A stretch of 64,000 bases of DNA, taken from positions 62,001 to 126,000 of the forward strand of contig NZ_QKTX01000001.1 in the NCBI RefSeq assembly GCF_003253485.1. Direction: 5' to 3'. This DNA is from Algoriphagus aquaeductus (GTDB taxonomy: Bacteria > Bacteroidota > Bacteroidia > Cytophagales > Cyclobacteriaceae). Below are positions 60,906 to 64,000 of the stretch, in pieces (within the stretch, counting starts at the first letter, position 1; each line of letters starts with the position of its first letter). A program made the position numbers and the translations under genes. Below the pieces are notes generated by a model. That model saw nothing but the letters and a program-made list of their open reading frames with translations. It was not told the DNA's origin and did no database searches.

Positions 60906-61742
60906 ATGAAAAAATTTGAATCAGACCTTTCACTTGGCCAATACAAGGCAAAAGAAACATTCTGGTATTTTGATGAGCTATCTGAGGAGGAACGCATTTT
61001 GGCCTACCGATTAGGTTGGCAGATTTTTGATGGCCATAAAATGTTCTTCGAAGATTTTTTAGCCTTTCATAAAAGGAGAGGGTATCTGCTCCAAGGTCTT
61101 GGTTACCTCATTGCGGTAGTTTTGCTCATATCGGTATTATTTATTGTTTTGGTTCACCCGTCTACTCTAAAGTATGCCTTTGGATTATTCGTATTGGCGG
61201 GCTCAATTATGACTTTCATCGTGATCATGGGAAAGGCCAGAAAGAATCTACGGGAGACAAGTCGATTTTTTGATTACATCGATCCTCTGACCAAGCCATA
61301 TAATTATAAGGAGTTCCTCAATCTGGATTTGAATGATTTCGCAGGAGCTGAGATTTTTTATTCTAACCTTAGAAAAGGTATCGATTATCAAGAAGAGCAA
61401 ATTGAGCTCGTGGAGTATGACAAAACCATCTCCCTTCTTGCCATCGATTTCCTCCTTGGGAGTCCAGGCTCATTAAATGAGTTGAAGCAAAAAGCGCTGC
61501 AACAGGATCCGGAATTAACCAGCGGAGGATTTGACAAGGTAATCTCAAGTGTGATTGGCGGAACCGACAGGGGAATCCGCGATTATTTTTCTAAGATTTC
61601 CCATGATATCCTGACTACAAAAGACCTAAGCGGCAAAAGAAAAGAACAACTTTTTAAAGTCAGAGAAATTTTCGTGAAAGCAGGCTTGAAAAGAAAAGTT
61701 GCCTCTATCGACGATTTTATCGGTAATCGGTCAGATTTGTAA
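60906..61742 (+). CDS. hypothetical two-TM membrane protein of the element
   Basis: 278 residues with no family I recognise. Two adjacent TM helices (about 60-82 and 88-106; GYLIAVVLLISVLFIVLV, FGLFVLAGSIMTFIVIMG) form a hairpin, with N- and C-terminal soluble parts on the same side, probably the cytoplasm. The N-terminal part is acidic; the C-terminal part is rich in charged helices. It starts 11 bases after the integrase stop and is likely co-transcribed. It is likely cargo of the element; defence or maintenance roles are speculation. Confidence 0.75.
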   Translation: MKKFESDLSLGQYKAKETFWYFDELSEEERILAYRLGWQIFDGHKMFFEDFLAFHKRRGYLLQGLGYLIAVVLLISVLFIVLVHPSTLKYAFGLFVLAGSIMTFIVIMGKARKNLRETSRFFDYIDPLTKPYNYKEFLNLDLNDFAGAEIFYSNLRKGIDYQEEQIELVEYDKTISLLAIDFLLGSPGSLNELKQKALQQDPELTSGGFDKVISSVIGGTDRGIRDYFSKISHDILTTKDLSGKRKEQLFKVREIFVKAGLKRKVASIDDFIGNRSDL

Positions 61743-61829
61743 TCCTATCATTCTTTTTGGATAGTATCCCACTAACTATCCAAGGTCATTTTTGGGCAGA
61801 TTCGGCCAGAAACAAATTTTCAGCCGATC

Positions 61830-62111
61830 ATGAACAATGTCATCTTAAGTCCCATCGACAAAGGGCAACTCATCAATGAAATAGCGGAAGCTATCGTCAA
61901 CAAATTATCCAAGGTTTCAAATCCTACTATCCCTGAAGAAGAATTCATCAAGATCCCCGAAGTGATGAAGCTCCTGGGTAGATCCCGAACCACCATTAAT
62001 AATTGGAGAAAAGAAGGATTCCTGAAGGAACACATGATCAACAGCAGTGTGTACTTCAAGAAATCAGAGGTCCTTAATGCTGGTCGACAGCGAAACCCCA
62101 GAAAAAAATAA
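61830..62111 (+). CDS. helix-turn-helix (excisionase/MerR-like) protein
   Basis: A 93-residue DNA-binding protein. The C-terminal half is an HTH_17-type domain: FIKIPEVMKLLGRSRTTINN, WRKEGFLKEHMI, SVYFKKSEVL. Such proteins act as excisionase (Xis) or as transcription regulators in Bacteroidota integrative elements, placed between integrase and replication/mobilisation genes as here. The N-terminal 40 residues are a helical extension. Confidence 0.88.
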   Translation: MNNVILSPIDKGQLINEIAEAIVNKLSKVSNPTIPEEEFIKIPEVMKLLGRSRTTINNWRKEGFLKEHMINSSVYFKKSEVLNAGRQRNPRKK

Positions 62112-62218
62112 AGCGAGCCCTTTCGAACTCGCCCAATTCTTTTGTGGATTCAGTATCCTGTTTGACGACTTAAAGATACTGTTTCTGCATTCTTTATCAA
62201 ACCCTTACATGCAGAAAT

Positions 62219-63241
62219 ATGACTTCAATAAATCATAGTACAAATTCCAATGATCCAAATTCCGGTGACTTTCTAATCATCAAATCCGCCAACGAATGGA
62301 TGGATGAAGCCAAGACCAAACCTATTCCAAAAAAGATCTTTGGTCCGTTTTGGTATGAGGAAGAGCTATGCATTCTCTTCGCTGATACCAATCAAGGTAA
62401 GTCTTTGCTTGCCGTACAAATTATCGACAGTGTTTCGAAAGGAGTTCCAACTCTAGGATTGGAGATGGAGCTGAAAGCATCCAAAGTCATCTACTTCGAC
62501 CTGGAACTGACTGCCAAGCAGTTTGAAATGAGATATGCTCAATACGATAAGGAAAGGGATATTCTGTTTGATCATTTCGAATTCAGTGACCTTTTTTTGA
62601 GAGCAGAAATCAATCCTTATGGATTTGATGAGGCTTTTGAAGAGTATGAAAGCTTTCTTTTTAAAGAGATAGAAGTTCAGGCCTCCAAGTCTGGTGCAAA
62701 AATCCTCGTCATCGATAATCTGTCTTGTGTGATTTCAGATAATGAGAAGGCAAGGAATACCACTCCTTTTTTAATCAGGCTAAACAATCTGAAGAAGATT
62801 CACGGGTGGTCGATTTTGCTCATTGCCCATACTCCAAAAAGGAACCTGTTTGCTCCGATCAGTAGAAACGATATCCAAGGTAGTAAGAGCTTTATCAACC
62901 TGATTGATTCTTGTTTCGCTGTAGGTGAAAGTCAAAAAGACCCCTCCATTAAATACCTGAAGCAGATAAAAGTCAGGTATGGTGCTTTTAAATATCCCTC
63001 TGAAAATGTCCTGGTCTGTAAAATCGGTAAAGACTCCAATTTCAGTTCGTTTCGCTTCCTCCAGTTTGGGAAAGAGTCAGATCATTTAAAGCAGTTGAAT
63101 CCGGTCGATAAATCTCAACTGAAGACCAAAGCCTTAGAACTCAAAAATGAAGGCCATACCAATGTCAAGATAGCTCAGGAACTCGGAGTGTCAGAAGGAG
63201 CTGTAAGGAAATGGCTCAAGCAACTTGAGTTGGACGAGTAA
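62219..63241 (+). CDS. RepA/DnaB-like AAA ATPase of the element
   Basis: 340 residues. The RecA-like core has Walker A ADTNQGKS (55-62) and Walker B ILVID (162-166), as in RepA/DnaB-type helicases (AAA_25). The C-terminus carries a short HTH (about 300-336; LKNEGHTNVKIAQELGVSEG, AVRKWLKQL). It likely helps replicate or mobilise the element together with the primase encoded next. The ATG at 62219 follows the excisionase-like gene by 107 bases. Confidence 0.88.
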   Translation: MTSINHSTNSNDPNSGDFLIIKSANEWMDEAKTKPIPKKIFGPFWYEEELCILFADTNQGKSLLAVQIIDSVSKGVPTLGLEMELKASKVIYFDLELTAKQFEMRYAQYDKERDILFDHFEFSDLFLRAEINPYGFDEAFEEYESFLFKEIEVQASKSGAKILVIDNLSCVISDNEKARNTTPFLIRLNNLKKIHGWSILLIAHTPKRNLFAPISRNDIQGSKSFINLIDSCFAVGESQKDPSIKYLKQIKVRYGAFKYPSENVLVCKIGKDSNFSSFRFLQFGKESDHLKQLNPVDKSQLKTKALELKNEGHTNVKIAQELGVSEGAVRKWLKQLELDE

Positions 63242-63253
63242 GCTCAATCGTAA

Positions 63254-63300
63254 AAATCGAACTGTACGAGGGGTACGAGGTGTGCGATTCGTACGATTTC
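63254..63300. repeat. iteron-like repeat cluster between ATPase and primase genes
   Basis: GTACGAG recurs at 63264 and 63273, a related GTGCGA at 63283, and an inverted TCGTACGATTT (63289-63299) mirrors AAATCG..TACGA at 63254-63269. Such clusters are seen at replication origins or oriT of mobile elements. It is 134 bases before the primase start. Confidence 0.5.
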
Positions 63301-63433
63301 AACTAGCCTTTACCCCTCTTTTTCTTTTTGCAGGTAGTCCGACAATTCACGACAAAAGGAAAGATAAGACTCCTTTAAATCAATAAGATGCATTATTTAT
63401 GTATAGATATATTTATATAAAAATGTAAATATT

Positions 63434-64000
63434 ATGAACTACTCTGAAGTAAAACAAGTAGCGGCCAAGATCAAACAGGAATTCCCAGTGCTGGAATATT
63501 TCCATAGCCTGGTCAGATCCGGACTTCTGAAATACGAAGGCATCCACGGCAAAGAATCTTTTTTTGGCTTTTTGGAACAGCGAACTGGCTCAATTGCGGT
63601 GGATGACAAAGCGAATGTGTGGTATGACCATGCTGCCGGAAAGGGGGGAGATATTATCGCAGCGGTGCAGGAATTTGAAAACAAAACCTTTTTTGAGTCA
63701 GTAGAAAGTCTTTCTGGATCTGTTCCAGTAAAAAAGTTTGTTCCGAGGCATAAAACTGAGATCGCCCAGAAGATCGTGGTGGAGAAGGTTTCAGAGATCA
63801 GCCACGATGCCTTGATACAATACATTCAAGGAAGGGGGATTGATATTCAAGATATAGCTCCCTTCGCTAAGGAGGTCCATTGGCAGAACAAGGGCAAGCG
63901 ATATTTCGCAGTTGGTTTTCCGAATAAATCGGGCGGTTGGGTACTCCGATCCTCTATTTTCAAGGGTAATATTTTGGGAGGCGGAATTTCGATTCAAGTC
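63434..64000 (+). CDS. toprim/CHC2-type DNA primase-like protein (cut by window end)
   Basis: The ATG at 63434 opens a frame with no stop up to base 64000; 189 residues are visible. Features typical of the family in Bacteroidota elements: VWYDHAAGKGGDIIAAVQEF near residue 55 (zinc-finger/CHC2-like domain, although the classic CHC cysteines are not obvious), then FAVGFPNKSGGWVLRSSIF (start of the toprim part). It probably primes replication of the element. The C-terminal toprim catalytic residues lie outside the window. Confidence 0.85.
   Translation, partial: MNYSEVKQVAAKIKQEFPVLEYFHSLVRSGLLKYEGIHGKESFFGFLEQRTGSIAVDDKANVWYDHAAGKGGDIIAAVQEFENKTFFESVESLSGSVPVKKFVPRHKTEIAQKIVVEKVSEISHDALIQYIQGRGIDIQDIAPFAKEVHWQNKGKRYFAVGFPNKSGGWVLRSSIFKGNILGGGISIQV

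Overview
The window is a chromosomal segment of a Bacteroidota bacterium, most likely from the Cytophagales (Cyclobacteriaceae/Algoriphagus-like). The support is a FecI/FecR-SusC/SusD locus, a giant adhesin with a type IX secretion (T9SS) type-B C-terminal signal followed by PorP/SprF, PAS proteins with a WYQSH-type H-box, LytS/LytTR pairs, TAnnTTTG-like -7 elements and few Shine-Dalgarno sequences. The genus is inferred from gene style only.

Layout. 1-12.1 kb (+): a cut hypothetical gene, three tandem phage-tail-collar/microcystin-dependent-type proteins, a periplasmic-binding-fold protein without a signal peptide, a 2533-residue repeat adhesin and a PorP/SprF protein. 12.1-13.2 kb: mostly non-coding. 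13.2-14.7 kb: a VOC protein and an S41 peptidase, followed by the remnant of a LytTR-type response regulator. 15.1-26.9 kb: ECF sigma factor, a separate small transcription unit encoding a 35-residue basic protein, FecR anti-sigma factor, STN-containing SusC, SusD, then a DUF1080 protein and a beta-propeller/cytochrome c fusion. This looks like uptake and oxidative breakdown of a glycoside. 27.1-30.6 kb: a four-PAS protein with a lone H-box, an AraC regulator and a GNAT acetyltransferase.

30.6-44.2 kb holds two related minus-strand operons. Module A runs Ig-DM13 lipoprotein, outer-membrane barrel, YHS protein, ATP-grasp, Crp/Fnr, and then DoxX and DinB. Module B runs DM13 lipoprotein, barrel, Crp/Fnr, DM13 lipoprotein. 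The shared DM13 + barrel + Crp/Fnr core is the best candidate here for an undescribed system, probably extracytoplasmic redox or metal handling. Between the modules lie an HxlR regulator divergent from an NAD(P)-binding protein, a cupredoxin-like protein, an Omp85-type barrel, and an OmpR/histidine kinase pair.

44.9-51.2 kb (+) is a compact efflux operon (TolC, HlyD-type adaptor, FtsX permease, LolD/MacB ATPase) followed by LytS/LytTR regulators. 51.3-54.5 kb (-) carries DUF763, DUF2461, an AhpD-like protein and a TetR regulator. 55.1-58.6 kb (-) is an iron-uptake pair: a TonB siderophore receptor and a PepSY membrane protein.

From about 59.39 kb to the right edge is one end of an integrative element. 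It has a tRNA 3'-end fragment (putative attachment site), a tyrosine recombinase, a two-TM protein, an excisionase-like HTH protein, a RepA/DnaB-like ATPase and a toprim/CHC2-type primase cut by the window end. The rest of the element lies outside the window.
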